This document shows positions 21,544 through 34,623 of a stretch of DNA of 64,000 nt, one piece after another; position 1 is the first letter of the stretch; the number at the start of each line of letters is the position of its first letter. Source of the stretch: Luzula sylvatica. Its lineage: Eukaryota > Streptophyta > Magnoliopsida > Poales > Juncaceae. The DNA is taken from NCBI GenBank assembly GCA_946800325.1, contig OX326961.1, positions 1,466,655-1,530,654 of the forward strand, read 5' to 3'. The notes under the pieces were generated by a model. That model saw only the letters and a program-made list of their open reading frames with translations, had not been told where the DNA came from and searched no databases. Both the position numbers and the translations under genes were made by a program.

Positions 21544-23750
21544 TGATTATGTTGGGTAATGCGAGAAAGGGTAAAACTAAAGGGAGCGGAGGCGACGAGA
21601 GAAGGTAAGATGGGAAGTCCGGTGAGTCTTGGGATTAATGTCTCCGTTTTAAAACAAAATGGAGGCGTCCTGTTATATTTTGGGCTTTGAATAGAGATTC
21701 TCTTGAGCTGGTTTGGGCTAGTAGTCCATATTCTGTTAAATTAAATCAGATCATTTTAATTAAGAGAAATTGTTTGGTCCTTTTATTTATTTTGATACAT
21801 AGTCGAGTCTAATGAATATTAATAATATTGTTTTATTATTGTTTTAATTTATATTAGTATTATCATTAATATATTTTATATGGTTATTGTATCATCATAA
21901 TTCACAAAAGATACGTGAGTTTTGAAGTCAAGAAACTATTCTTTTTTGTCAAAATTAAGGAATAAACATGTGTAAAAATAAGGGATACAAGCAACAATAA
22001 TTAACACTTTATTTCATTTCACATGAACACAAGTCAATGTTAGTTGATAAAACAAATCAATCAACAATCAATTTTGGTTCATTTTTTAATCAACAATCAA
22101 CACTTTTTTTCACTCGTCTCGAATTATTTAAAAAAAAATTAAATATAGTTTTGGTTCATTTTTTAATAACTAGACAAGTTAGTGCTCTGTTAGAATCTCT
22201 GTCAAAGTTTGATAAATAGATTCTCTTTGAAATTTTGGCAAAAAAAACAAAACAATTAGTACTTTTTGTTTCTTCTAGCAGTTGGATTAAGAAATGGTTC
22301 TTGGTCGATTATTTTCTGTCATTCGTTCTGTGGTCGTTTGTGTAGTGGAATATATATTTGTAGTAAATTAACACATTTGAAATTTCAGTTTTAAAGGGAA
22401 TAAAATCCTAAATAGTAATTAAACCTATCTATATAAACTTACGAGTGCTAAACATTTTTTAGCAATTAATTAAGTTAAATCTATATCTATAATAATTTAG
22501 TTTGTCTTGTTGGTATTATCACTCGAAATATTTAGAGATCCAATAATTCTTCTTTTAAGAAACCAATTATGATACCTGCAAAATAAATACACACGCACAA
22601 TAAAAACCCAGCATAAATTATTGAAGGCCTTTGACGATTATTATAAAAAAAAATTATTTTGGAAGTTTATTACAAAACTAACTCATATTAACAAGACACG
22701 TAGATTAACGTGAATTTCAAAGAAAAAAAAATGCTTAGTGCAATCAATATTTTTAAAAGGTGTATTTTTCTTTATATCCAAGTTTTCGAGTTTATTAAAA
22801 AATAATCAACCGTTGAACTTAATTTCAAAACTAACCAAAAACGGAGTTTGGAATTTCGCAACTTTCAATATTGGCGGACTCGGGGAATTACGTCAGTTGC
22901 TAATTAACTTTAAATATTAATGAAATATTAATCATAATTAAAGATTGGTCAACGATTTAATACTGGCGGAGTTGAAAATTTCGCCAATCTTCAGTGAGAC
23001 GACGTTTGCTTGCAGATGTTTAAGAATTGGCAGAGTTTGGGATTCCGCCACTTTTCTCGTAACTTTCCTCGAATTGGCGGAGATGGGTCCAGAGGGTAAA
23101 AAGGGCAACGCGTGCAGATTTTGCAAGATTCGAGGGTATACAATATGTACATGTGTCCAATATTGTAATGTTCAAGAACGTCGAGATTAGTAGTTATGAA
23201 TTACGTTATTTTAATTTCGGGGTTCGTGTTATTTTAATTTAGATGTTTATGTATTTTGAATTATGTTCTGAATTATGAATATGTTGCACACACTCAAGTT
23301 AAAAAGGAATATTCTATTTTACCTCATCATTTCTCGGTCACTTTAGTGATGAAATCCTATTAACAGTTTAATTAACAAGATGAATTAACAATTAATACGT
23401 AATTAATAAAAAAATAACATGTCATTAAGTCGTACTAATTAACTATTAATTATAAATATTTAAAAACTAAAAATTATAAATTAATCGTTAATTATAATTA
23501 TGGGGGCATAGTACAAGGCCTTTTAAAAAAAATAGTGAGATGTGGATCGTGTGCCTGTTTATTTTATAGTTTTTATGAGTACGACAACATGACTATGTAC
23601 TGTAATTGCACCAAAAATATTAATAATTGTTATAGAATTTTACAAATCCAATCGGATCATAAAATCATACAATTCTATGAAAAACAAACAATAATTAGAA
23701 AATGAATACAATGAGCACAATTTTCTAATTAAAAAAAATATTTTTCGATT
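21544..23750. other. AT-rich intergenic DNA
   Basis: No gene seen. Around 22850-23090 four loosely similar segments each pair a TTGGCGGA-like word with a nearby CGCCA-like complement, giving small hairpins. The short ORFs there are coincidental. A GC-poor palindromic stretch of ATTAATTA words spans 23340-23500. Confidence 0.35.
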
Positions 23751-23754
23751 ATAT

Positions 23755-23875
23755 AAGATGGATATCTTTTGTCCCTCGCATATTTTTGAGAAATCGGAAT
23801 CGCCGAGATTCGAATCCATGATATTTTTGAGGTTTTGGTGAATGCCCAACTGCTTAATTGGTAGAATCATTTTTT
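23755..23875 (-). repeat. Probable tRNA-derived SINE fragment
   Basis: On the minus strand, a box A-like segment (CCAATTAAGCAGTTGGGC) is followed ~40 bp later by a perfect-looking box B core GATTCGAATCTC. No aminoacyl stem pairs, so it is not a live tRNA gene. A-runs lie near both ends. Confidence 0.45.
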
Positions 23876-25598
23876 TTATTTCAAAAAAAAAAAATTATCG
23901 AAACTCAAATTCTTGTATTCAAATACAATACATTCAAGACAGACAAAAAAAATCAAATTATACATAGCTATGCAACTGTTAATCATAACCAATCAAAATA
24001 TTGATGTATTTTTCAATTTCATACTCTAACTAAGACTATGTTATATAAAATTCAAATCGAAATGAATAAAACATCTAATATACAATAATACAAGTCAAGT
24101 AAACATAAAATTATGAAACAACTAATACTTTAATACATGTACAAACACAATTAAAATATCATTTTATACTAAAAAAAAATCGAAGTCATATTCATATTTG
24201 TAATCTTCTAAAATTCTAATATAGAGCTAAAATAATAATTTCAACCTGAATCTCGCAAATCTCATTTATAGACACATGTTCACAAAGGTGAAAATAAGAA
24301 AAATAAAATAACAATCCATATCTTGTATAATTTATAGGACCTTTATTTGATCAACTTTGAGCGTAAATTTTGATTAAGATAAGATTTTCTATGTCATTTG
24401 GAAGAAAGATAAAACTCGTAGAACAAAGAGTCGTGATAAAGAAGATATATAAGAAAACAATAAAATTTGTTTTTTATTCTTTCAAAATTATTTTATATTG
24501 CAATGTATCAATATTTTATTTTTAATCTCACGTTACTTATTTAGCTTTGGGGTCATAATCATCTCAAAGAGTACACGTTTTATGAATTATCGGAGCGGAA
24601 ACCTGACATGGTAAATATATGAAATTGTATCCGATTCTACAACTTATATCGTAAATTCGTAATTTTATCATGATTTTATGTCCAACTCAAATCATTTTGT
24701 GGGAATTAGAGTCATTGAATCATAAAATCATAAGACTTAAATCGGAATTTTGACAATCATGATTTTCATAATCAAATATAAAAATAAAAATATTACCATA
24801 TCTCACAAAGACTAATTGTAAGTATGACGTGCTCGTCCAAATCTTTATTTTTACAAGAATTTTTGCTAACAAACGATTTTTGTTCTATATTAACAATGTA
24901 TGAGCGTATAAGATTTGGTATGTATCGTATTATTATGTTTTAACTTAAGGGTCATTTCTACTTATAACCCATTTTTGATGTAAAATCGGAAAAAAAATAA
25001 TCTCTTTTTTTCAAAATATTCCGAAACTAATTCGAAAATTCGGTGAATTAATTAACACTAATTATTTTATTAAGACAAAAACAGATTTGAACAATCCGGC
25101 GATTTTCAAATACCGGTTTCCAAAAACCGGATTTTAAGAGTTATTTTTTCTTATCCGAAAAATCCGTCTTGAAATACCTGTTTCCATAAACCGTTATCGT
25201 ACATATTCCATATTCCAGTTCTTTTTTTCAAAAATAAATAAATAACAAAACTAGAATAAATGAGTCCATATGTACTTGAATTGTTTTATGTTTTGTTGAG
25301 ATATACAAATATTTTCAATTTTATATGGCTATTCATGATACTTGTTACAAATTAGATGATATTTTACAACAATATTTTTTAAATATATTGTATGCCCAAC
25401 TTAACTTGTGATTTTACAAATTATTTAGAATTTAATAATGATATCAAAGTCGATCATCATGAATCATGATAGTGGTAGTTGTTTGACAATATCTAATTTG
25501 AGACTTTATATAGTATATATATTATGTCAATATTTGACAACGTCTAATTTGTCCAAAACCCCGAGTTGTGCTTTCGCACAAAAACATCTAATTTGTCC
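23876..25598. other. AT-rich intergenic DNA
   Basis: No gene or clear element. Near 25090-25200 the word ACCGGTTTCC/AAACCGG is repeated with small inverted pairs. Confidence 0.3.
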
Positions 25599-25599
25599 A

Positions 25600-25683
25600 A
25601 TGGATTTATAATTTAGTTGGTTCAGTGTGAGACACAAAAAATTATATGTTGTGAGAGATTGTGAATTCGATCTTCATTGACAT

Positions 25684-25733
<50 letters not shown>
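25600..25733 (+). repeat. SINE copy A with (TA)n tail
   Basis: Shares an ordered set of words with the copy at 42078-42213: GGTTCAGTGTGAGACACAAA, TATATGTTGTGAGAG, then a box B-like GAATTCGATCTTCATTG. The tail here is a pure TA dinucleotide run (25688-25733). Confidence 0.65.
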
Positions 25734-25736
<3 letters not shown>

Positions 25737-25832
25737 ATAACGAAAACGATCGTTTGTCGGATACAATTAAAAAAAAATCTTCAAGAGTCTTGATATATAT
25801 ATCAATAACGAAAACGATCGTTTGTCGGATAT
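25725..25832. repeat. Tandem ~64-bp duplication with palindromic core
   Basis: TATCAATAACGAAAACGATC and the following GTTTGTCGGATA occur twice, starting about 25729 and 25796. The core AAACGATCGTTT is a perfect palindrome. The two copies are nearly identical, so the duplication is young. Confidence 0.85.
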
Positions 25833-28800
25833 ATTATGCCTTCAAGAGTTAAATCAAATGTCAAATCCCATATTTAGTTAGGCATACACACAAGGACGGA
25901 AACGCCCCCCCCCCCCCCTGAAATGGAAAAATGCAAGAATATTTCTAAAACTATGCATATTTTTATAATAGACCTATAAAATTATATTACATTACTTAAT
26001 TCTGACCCCTATCATTCCGTTTCAGATCCGTTTCTGCATACACAAGTTCAAATTGTTTAATCCATGATCACCTTGATTTAAATTCGAATTTACACTTGAG
26101 TTTTTCAACTATGTCTATGCTAGTTCTCTATCTCTAACTCTAGCTTTCAATAGATTTGGCGACTGTGATTGGAAATTGATAATAATATTAATATTAATTT
26201 TTTATTTCATGTCACATGAACACAACTCACAAGTCCAATCTTATTTGACAAAACAAACCACTTCTGAATTTTTTTCAATGGTCTCCAATTTTTTCAATGG
26301 CCCCCTTTTACACATTAATCTTGAGAAGATCGGAGTTAATATATTTATCAAAAGACATTAATATTAGAGGTTGTCTGGTTTTACAATGAATTTCAATATT
26401 AAAGGCTTCATGGTTCTATACAAATTGTAACAATAGAGATTGCATGATCTATTTGTCAAGATAATAAGTGAATTATTAATTTATCATTATTTGTTTTAAT
26501 CAAGTCATGCTATTTTTTCTTGTTATTTCATGCATGTTAATTATAGGAGTATTGAAACGGTAAATATTCGGAAATTAAACAGAACCGATCAAATTCGATT
26601 TAGTCGGTTTGTTTTTTCGATTTATTTGGTTCAGTCCGATTGGAAAATGGTATTGTTCGATTTGTTCGGTTCAATTTATTCGGAAACCGAACCGACCAAA
26701 TAAAATTTCATTTTTCATTTTCTTAATATGTTAATATAAAATTAGTAAAAACTGACAGAATAATCTTATTAATACAATTATGTGTTATTAGATTTATTTA
26801 TATTTTATGATACGTAAAATATGATTTTGTTAATAATATTTTTATTTTAATATAACAATATTTCTTATTCGGTTCGACCGAATAACCAAATACAAGTTTG
26901 ACTTATTTTATTCGATTTTTAATCGGTTCGAAAGTTAATTCAAAAAATGGGTAAATTTTTTTTAGTATATTAATTGTATGAAAATGTTTGTTCAATCTTC
27001 TTGAAGTTTATTTTAGTGCTTAATGTAGAAGATATTCACATGCATTATTTTTGTGAGCATAATTGAATTAAAACAATAAAATAAACACGGATTATGTACT
27101 TAACGTAGAAGTTTATTATTATTATTGTTGTTATTATTTTCATCATCATCGTCATTATGATTATGATTATAGTTATTATTATCGGATATTTAATGAATCC
27201 CCAATTTGTCCATGTATGCGTGTATGTACTAATTTTTAATTACGCGTGTTAGTACCGTGTTATATAACATATTTTCAAATTTTGATAATAAGATAAATAT
27301 ACTCTTTGGAATTTTTTGAATAGAAAAACAAAACAAAATATTCTTTTGTTTCTTTTAGCAGTGGAATTAAGAAAATGATTCTTGGTAGATTCGTGAGGTC
27401 ATTTATCTCGTGGTGCTTCGTGTAGCGAGTGTCTCTTCTGTAGTGAATGACCCGCTATAAGAAGTACGGCACCCATTCTTCGTTCATACGAACGAATTCA
27501 TAACATTTCAATTTTTTTATTTTTAAGGAAATATAATTCTAGAACAATAAATTGTTTCTCCTTACCAAGTAATAAACAAATTTTAGCAATTAATTAAATT
27601 AAATATAATATCGACAACCCAATTGTCTCCATTTAACTACCATTCAAAATTTTAGCAAATTGTCAAAATGCATTTATCTATCTTGTCTCAATTTAACCAC
27701 CATTCTTTTTTATGTTAACACATTCTCCTCGTGAATTAAAAGAAAACTAACAAAAAAACAAAATTTGAGTTGTCCAAATCACAATTTTTTAAATGCATCA
27801 TGAGAATTTTTTTCAAAAACAGTTCGTAAACAAGCAAAAACAAAACTTTTAATTCAAGCGAGAAGAGAGAGAGAGGGTGCAGAGATAAAATGAATAATTA
27901 ATAATGGATGCACTGAGAAGGAATATTTGGTTAATGGTGAGAGAATTAAGAATACCAATGCAATCATCGTACTGATCAATTTGCATTAGTTTAATAATCT
28001 CATTAACTTAATCATAGCTTTTTGAACCATACAAATCGCATTAAATAAATAAATACGGCAGCTTTATATTTAATTAAATAAATCATTCCTGTTTCCAAAT
28101 CCTCATACAATACAATCAATCCAATTACTCCAATCTAATCACCTTTTTAATCACTCCATTATTTATTTCCCCCCAAGCGGCTCGTTACATTTACATATTA
28201 ACCCTACAGAATTCTAAAATATCACGAAAAAAGGATATCTCCAGTAACATGAAGAACCGGAGAGGAGTTCAGATACTTGTACAATAACCTTATGCTACAG
28301 ACACGTGCGCCAGGCGTGCTCCTTTTATTGCCGTTGAGTAGAAGCGTCAAGATTCGCGCGATCAAGTATACGTGTCACTATTTCCGTTGAGCGATGCACG
28401 TCAAGAAAACGACAAAGGACCTCCCTTTCTGCTCCCTTTACTTTTCAGCGAAGTAAAGACTTTTACTCCTCGCATAAAGATGCGACGTAAATAGTTACTT
28501 TAATGTATACTAACCGTTAGATTTTATCTAACGATTGATGCGGAAGCAATTTGATGCGATGGAGAGGAGTTTTTTGAATATTTAACTGCAGGGAAATTAG
28601 AAACGCGTCGCACGTGCGAGGTATAATTTTGATTTGAAACAACGGTCGTCTATTCGCTGCGTCCGGACATTTTGCACTTTAACCCCTTCAAACTTTCTAT
28701 ATAATATCATTTTCATTTTTTCACTTTTTCACAACGCATGGCCTAGGACTAGGATTTGAGTTGTTTTATAAAATAATCATGTATATTTTATGTTTGCAGA

Positions 28801-30243
28801 AAATATGGAATATTTTTATATATAATTTAAGACACGATGTATATGATTATATTTAAATATGATTTTACGATTGTAATTTTAAATCACTCACAAATCATTA
28901 ATTTATAAATCACTCACAATTTTGACATTTTTATTTTGTTATTTCAAACTTAACTATGTTTGAAGAGAATATCATTTTAATTTTTGATACTTATTATTTG
29001 TTCTGATTGGTTCATTATTTTGATACAAAATATTAAAGTTTGCAAAACCTGACTCGTAATGGAGAACCCACTCGACGTGTCTAAAACCATAGCACCGTCG
29101 ATACCCAAAAAAGAGTACTAATCAACGGCACAAGGCCCCGTCCGAACCCATCCAAACCCGAATGAGTCAAATTTCGAAATACCCGTAATTAAGTCAGCTT
29201 AAACCCAACCATAATTATACCCCGAAAGATCCAAACTCGAAATGACCCGTAACTCAATACATCCGAATCCGATGATCCGAACCATAACAAGGAAAATTCG
29301 CTATTTCCCCATTAAAGGGCGAGAAAGGTATTTTGAAAATTTTCATTATATCGTGGTTATTTATGTAATTCCTGATTTAGAACCGTCTAGAGTAAAAAAG
29401 TTTCCAATTTTATATTTGTATCAATGATGATTGATGAGTTCTGAATCAAATTTTCAGGAATCAAATATTTTGTACCGAAATGAAATGGTTACTTTTGTAG
29501 AAATTGGGAATCCTATTGAGGCTATATATGTGCAATGAATAGACTAGTCTAAAGCTACGGTGGTACATTTGTATTTAAGGGGGAATACAAAACAATTGTC
29601 CTTTTAATTGTATTTATTACTACTTTTAGATTACAGGACATTTTTATTCAGATACATTATATTCTTATTATTATATTGTTATATAGTTAATATAATTCTA
29701 CCGATGCTGACACGTGAAGGAGGGTATATTTTCATTTCAATCCATTTTTTTTTGGTTTTACAATTTTGATCTTTTTTTTAGTAATTTTTTTTTTACCTCA
29801 TTTTTTTTCTCTTTTTCGATTTTGATCTTTTTTTGCTTTCTAATTTTTTTAATTGCTCATTTCGCACGAATATGTATGAAATTTTGTAAACGCAAATTTA
29901 TGCGATCTTGCATAGAAATTTTCCATGTGTTCGTTATATTCATCTGACACGTTACGATTATTTAATGAACTTTTATTAATACATTTATTGACATTCAAAT
30001 GTATTTGCGAATATGTCATGATTATATTAATCGAGTTTAAAACACCCGCACAAATGTTATTTAAACAAATTATATCAGACAATAATATGCATGATAGAAT
30101 AATTTCATGACTCTCGTTCATTTATTGACATCATGGTATTTGTAACAATGTCATGATTAGACTAATTTAGTTGAAATGTACGCACGCTAATTCGCACGCG
30201 CGCTAATTCTATTTAAATCAATTATATAAAAAATAGCTATGTT
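25833..30243. other. AT-rich intergenic DNA with degenerate repeats
   Basis: No gene seen. A C-run lies at 25903-25918. At 26550-26940 the words TCGGTTCGGTT/AACCGAACC recur, giving a loose minisatellite that pairs with itself. At 29130-29290 CCCGAACCCATCC-type words recur. Around 28310-28620 the DNA is less AT-rich and contains ACCGTTAGATTTTATCTAAC, an inverted repeat, without any coding frame. The small ORFs at 29242-30121 have no recognisable features. Confidence 0.35.
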
Positions 30244-30274
30244 GTCCCGCACAATTGCGCGGGGATAAAGCTAG
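30244..30274 (+). mobile_element. Helitron-like 3' terminus
   Basis: A near-perfect palindrome CCCGCACAATTGCGCGGG is followed seven bases later by CTAG and then a T. A short GC hairpin just before CTRR, with insertion next to a T, is the Helitron 3' end signature. The 5' TC end was not identified. Confidence 0.5.
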
Positions 30275-30467
30275 TTTAAGTTGAATTTTATCTTCCGTCA
30301 AACAAGAGGAAAGTTTTTTTGTAATTGATTTTAGCTTCGGGAAGCTAACTATTTTACATGTCATGTGTTAATTCGATTCGAATATTTATTTGGACATCAA
30401 TAATTATGATAACAGAAGATAATCATAAATGTAAAAACAAAAAATCACGAAAAAGGATATTGTTCTT

Positions 30468-30514
<47 letters not shown>

Positions 30515-33500
30515 TTAAAAGGGCTCATTGGACACTGAGTTTGTCCAACGGCGTGGAACTAAATTTCCATTACATCTTTGTGGTGTTCTTTAAGACAATT
30601 TAGTTTTTCTAAATTGAAGTTATTTCAAAATATTGTTATCAGTCGTTATTTTGTTTCACTGTCCGGCCTCCATTCATTTCATCAAATCGTTTAAATTTGT
30701 TTTCCAACAATTATCCTGATTTTAATACATGTTCATCAAGTTTTAGAAATTCCAAAAATAATATTTAAATATGTAAGTCTAAACAACATATAGAAATATG
30801 GTTTTTAAATCTAAAATCAAATGACACGATTAGGTGATATATCTTGAATCATTATTACTATTAGGATAATACTCGCGCTACGTGACGAACATGATAAATT
30901 ATATCATCAAAAAAATATAAATATACTATTTACGATGATAAAGACAATAACATTTTGAAGTAAAACTATAGCACACTATAATAACAAAATTATATTTTTA
31001 ACCCACATAAGTAGTATCATCTATGAATTGCATGATTAATACATATATTAGCATCAGGATATAATTATATTTGAGATATAAAACAATTTTAAGAAAAAAT
31101 GACAATTTTTTTAGATGGCAATTATTTGTATGTCATTGTCATTCAGAATAATTTAAGTAAGACGAGAAGTAACAAATCATACAATTTGTATGTAGGCTTT
31201 GCTATTTATTGATTATACAATACTGAGAAAAATGTATTTCATACAAAAATACAATTAATTTGTACATTTTATTACATTAAATATTTACGATTGTCTGCAA
31301 AATTGACTTGTAAGGATGATCCACAACGTTAACATAAAACAATTAAGAACTAATCTATTTTTAACTAAACAACACGATTATAGATTATTTAAGTTAATAT
31401 GATATTTCTAAATTTACATATCTAAAAATAAGAATAATAACATTTTAAAAGTTCAAAAATGTATTTCTGTTTGGTAAATTTTTATCTTTCATGTTTATTA
31501 TTGAAAAAGACTGTTGTATAAGTTTAAGAAGTTATTTGTGCTTTGTAAACTAATATCTTCCATTTTTCGAGTAAAAATATACATATCCAAATAGCATGTA
31601 TATAATTTTTTAAATTATAGTTTTAGAAATACTAATAATTAGACTTAAAATCATTAATGTAATTGTACTTACTTTTGTATTGTGATTTTTTACATAATTG
31701 TTTCCGTAACTTTAACCTAGAGAAAAAAATATTGGAAATATGATAATATGAAACTCAAAACAACAATAAAATTCAAGTGGATACATTTCATAATTTTTAA
31801 AAACTATATTTTGAAAATACTATTTAATATTTGATGTATGTTTCGTAATATTATATATTAATTTATTAGAAGAATATAATTAGTTTTTTACTTCAAATTA
31901 GCATTTGTGAGAAGTTACTAAAATGTAGCCCCTAAAATGTCATGACCGCGCCCGACTATGGCTTGACAAAAAAATATAATTAGATCGGTTATACACGTTA
32001 TTGTTAACCCTTACATTCTTTTTTTTGTTGACAGATGTGATTATTGCGTTCTTTCCGAATGTTCCAAATGATGGTTAGTCATTTTATATCCCACATATTT
32101 ATATCTATCTTCATGTTTGTCGCACGAAAATTCCACCAAAACGGGTGAATAGAGGCCGAGATAGTATTAGCCCTCGGCTCAATGGCTCGTCATATTTCAG
32201 TGAACGAGCACCCTATTAAAATGTGATTTACCAACTCTATTGTTGCGGAACATAGTGTATATAAAAGATTGTGTGGCCAATCTCTTTTAAATTGTGATTA
32301 ATCAACCGAAAATTTTTACCTTAAACGGAGTTTGATTTTGAAGAGGGTAGTCGTCCACAAGCATTCGTTTATCCGGGTGTGCAAAAATTATAATTTTAAA
32401 AGTAAACAACATATATTTTACTACAAGGGAAATGCTTATATGATCTCCATAACTGAAATATTGTATTTTTACAATAAAAAAGTACCCATTTTTTTATTGT
32501 TGGAAAAATATACGAGACGAATCAGTGGAAGATAATATTATTGTAAAACTTCTAGTAAATATAATATTATTGTAAACTTAGTAAGGATAAAAATATTTTG
32601 TAGAACTTCTAGCGAATATAAATATATAATTTTTAGTGAGGTCATATGTTATGTCCCAAAGTTGAAAAAAATTTCTTAATGCGTTAGCGATTTGACAGTT
32701 AATATGAAAGATATGCAAATCATTTCCAAAAAATTTACGGTGTTGTCGATTAACAATTATTTATATAAATAAAATTTATTAAGTATATCAATTAACGGGT
32801 ACGTATAAATTCACAAAAAATACATATCGATTAACAGTGAATGATATGTTGTTAAAATGTTGGGGATTATTCGGGAGATAATTTGCAGGAACTTGTAATA
32901 TGGTGATGTACGATAACCACCTCAAATTGTTGATGATAGTTACGGGAACAAAGTAAAATTTTCCTAAATAATATAACATGTCTTATCGTCTCAGACGTTG
33001 AAAATAATAATTTCACATTTATTAAATATTTATAAGACAATGACAATTCACAATTCACATGCTTTTACTTATATTTTTGGTGAACTTTTAAATAACCCTT
33101 AATTTTTTGACTTTGTAAAAAAAATTATTTTTTTGGATATTTCAAAAAAACCATTCCGAACAAGATTTCATTTTCATCTTTCCGTAAAATTAATCTTAAT
33201 ATTTGATGATACTAAATTTTTTAAGACCCAAATATTTTTTTATTTTTCATATTTAATTTTATTAAAAAATGTAATGAAATTAAATATGGAAAATAGAGGA
33301 AACTATTTTGGTTCAATCTTTTTTTAATATTATAAAATGTTAAAGTTAATCCGGTAAATGAAATCTTACTTGGAAGAGGTGTTTTACATATGTGTGTTAC
33401 ATATTCAAAACAAAATTAGGATGTTACTTAAAAATTTTCATTTTTGTTTTGTTAATTAATGTTAATATAAAACTAGCCACTCAAAAACTACTGGTTTTCT

Positions 33501-33540
33501 TTATAAATGAACACATTCTAGCAAGTTCTAGTATATTCAG
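30275..33540. other. AT-rich intergenic DNA
   Basis: A (TA)n run lies at 30480-30511. At 30860-30885, on the minus strand, GCGCGAGTATTATCCTAA followed by T looks like a second, decayed Helitron 3' end. No genes; the ORFs at 32332-33327 are AT-rich chance frames. Confidence 0.35.
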
Positions 33541-34021
33541 GGACTATAAATAAAATAAAGCAGGGACTAAAATGTAACTCGGAGGGAATGAAATGATTAC
33601 TTTACTTTACTGTTCGGGTCCCTCGTATTTTATGAAATTGCAGGCCAGTTATGAATAAGATAAGAGGTGTCCTTGCCAAGCTTTGACACCACTTTCATCC
33701 CCTCCATTTCTTTTTGCTACTCACTGACACTTGTACACATACAAAAAAGGAAAAAGCGAAAGAGAGAGAGAAAGAGAAAAAGTAGCTATGGCGTCACACA
33801 TTTCCTCCCTCGAGACTAATTACTAATGAAGACTTCTTCTCCCTCTTTCTTTGGTTTTTCCTTTCTATGAACAAGGACTCAGCCTTTCACTCAGAAAAAG
33901 AGAAAAACAAAGGTTTAACTCTCTTCTTCTTCTTTTTTTTCTGTTTTTCATTCAATTAAGAGATCAAAATCTCTCTAATTCGAGGCTATCTGAGTATTGT
34001 AGCAATCAGAGTCTACTAGAG
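33541..34021 (+). promoter_or_regulatory. Probable promoter and 5' UTR of the FLZ gene
   Basis: A TATA-like CTATAAATAAA lies at 33544-33554. GA-rich leader sequence follows (33758-33783), then CT-rich leader, ending at a good donor AGAG/GTGAGG at 34021/34022. The exact transcription start is not resolved; 33.58-33.75 kb is plausible. Confidence 0.4.
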
Positions 34022-34585
34022 GTGAGGTGATTAAGGCTTTGAGCTTTGTGTTGATTGCTCTTTGATTTGGGGGTTTTCCATGGTTTTGCGTTCTTGGTAT
34101 TTGTTGCTTAGGTTATAAGTTTATTTCCTTGCATTAAATCGATTTGTTGTTTGTGTCTATTGGGGTTTTAATTTTTTTTTTTTTTACTTGGTAATCGTTA
34201 CTGTGATTTTATTGAATAATATTAAACACCCCGCTATTGTAAACCCGCAAATACCACGCAATGATTAAATTGGAAAGTAATTAATAGGTTAAATGAATAA
34301 ATTTGGAAATTTTGCACCCATTAATTGAGTTGCGGGTAATATTGGGGGTTTTGAATGCGGGGTGTCTAATATTATTGGATTTTATTAATGGTGCTTGCAA
34401 ATGCGATGTTTGGGGAAGTTTCACTTTGCCGATCTTTCAATTAACTACATGCTTAAAGCATAGATTGCTTGGGTTTTAATGCACTTTAATGGCATTAAAT
34501 ATTATCCTTAACTGATCATTTCAAATATTTGAATTTTTTTCATATTACTTCTTTCCTTTTTAACTTTTTTCTCGAATCATTTCAG
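34022..34585 (+). other. 5' UTR intron of the FLZ gene
   Basis: Donor GTGAGG at 34022, acceptor ATCATTTCAG ending 34585, 38 bp before the start codon. A leader intron is common in plant FLZ genes and often raises expression. It carries the small MITE at 34225-34366. Confidence 0.6.
34225..34366. mobile_element. 142-bp MITE in the FLZ 5' UTR intron
   Basis: The ends AACACCCCGC and GCGGGGTGTC are inverted repeats (9 of 10 bases pair). Further inside, AAACCCGCAA pairs with TTGCGGGT. It is flanked by an exact 8-bp direct repeat TAATATTA at 34217-34224 and 34367-34374. The flank is itself palindromic, so a slightly different border is possible. An 8-bp duplication suggests hAT, though the ends are not CAG...CTG. 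Confidence 0.65.
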
Positions 34586-34623
34586 GGTTTCTTCCCTCCT
34601 TCAAAGATCGTTCTTGTGAGCAA

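Noticed and set aside
22425..22450. TCTATATAAACTTACGAG as a Helitron 5' end for the terminus at 30274
   Set aside because: Only a loose match to the TC... start, nearly 8 kb away, and no supporting second copy; not enough to pair them.
23755..23875. Possible tRNA gene
   Set aside because: Box A and box B are present but the acceptor and anticodon stems do not pair; better explained as a SINE.
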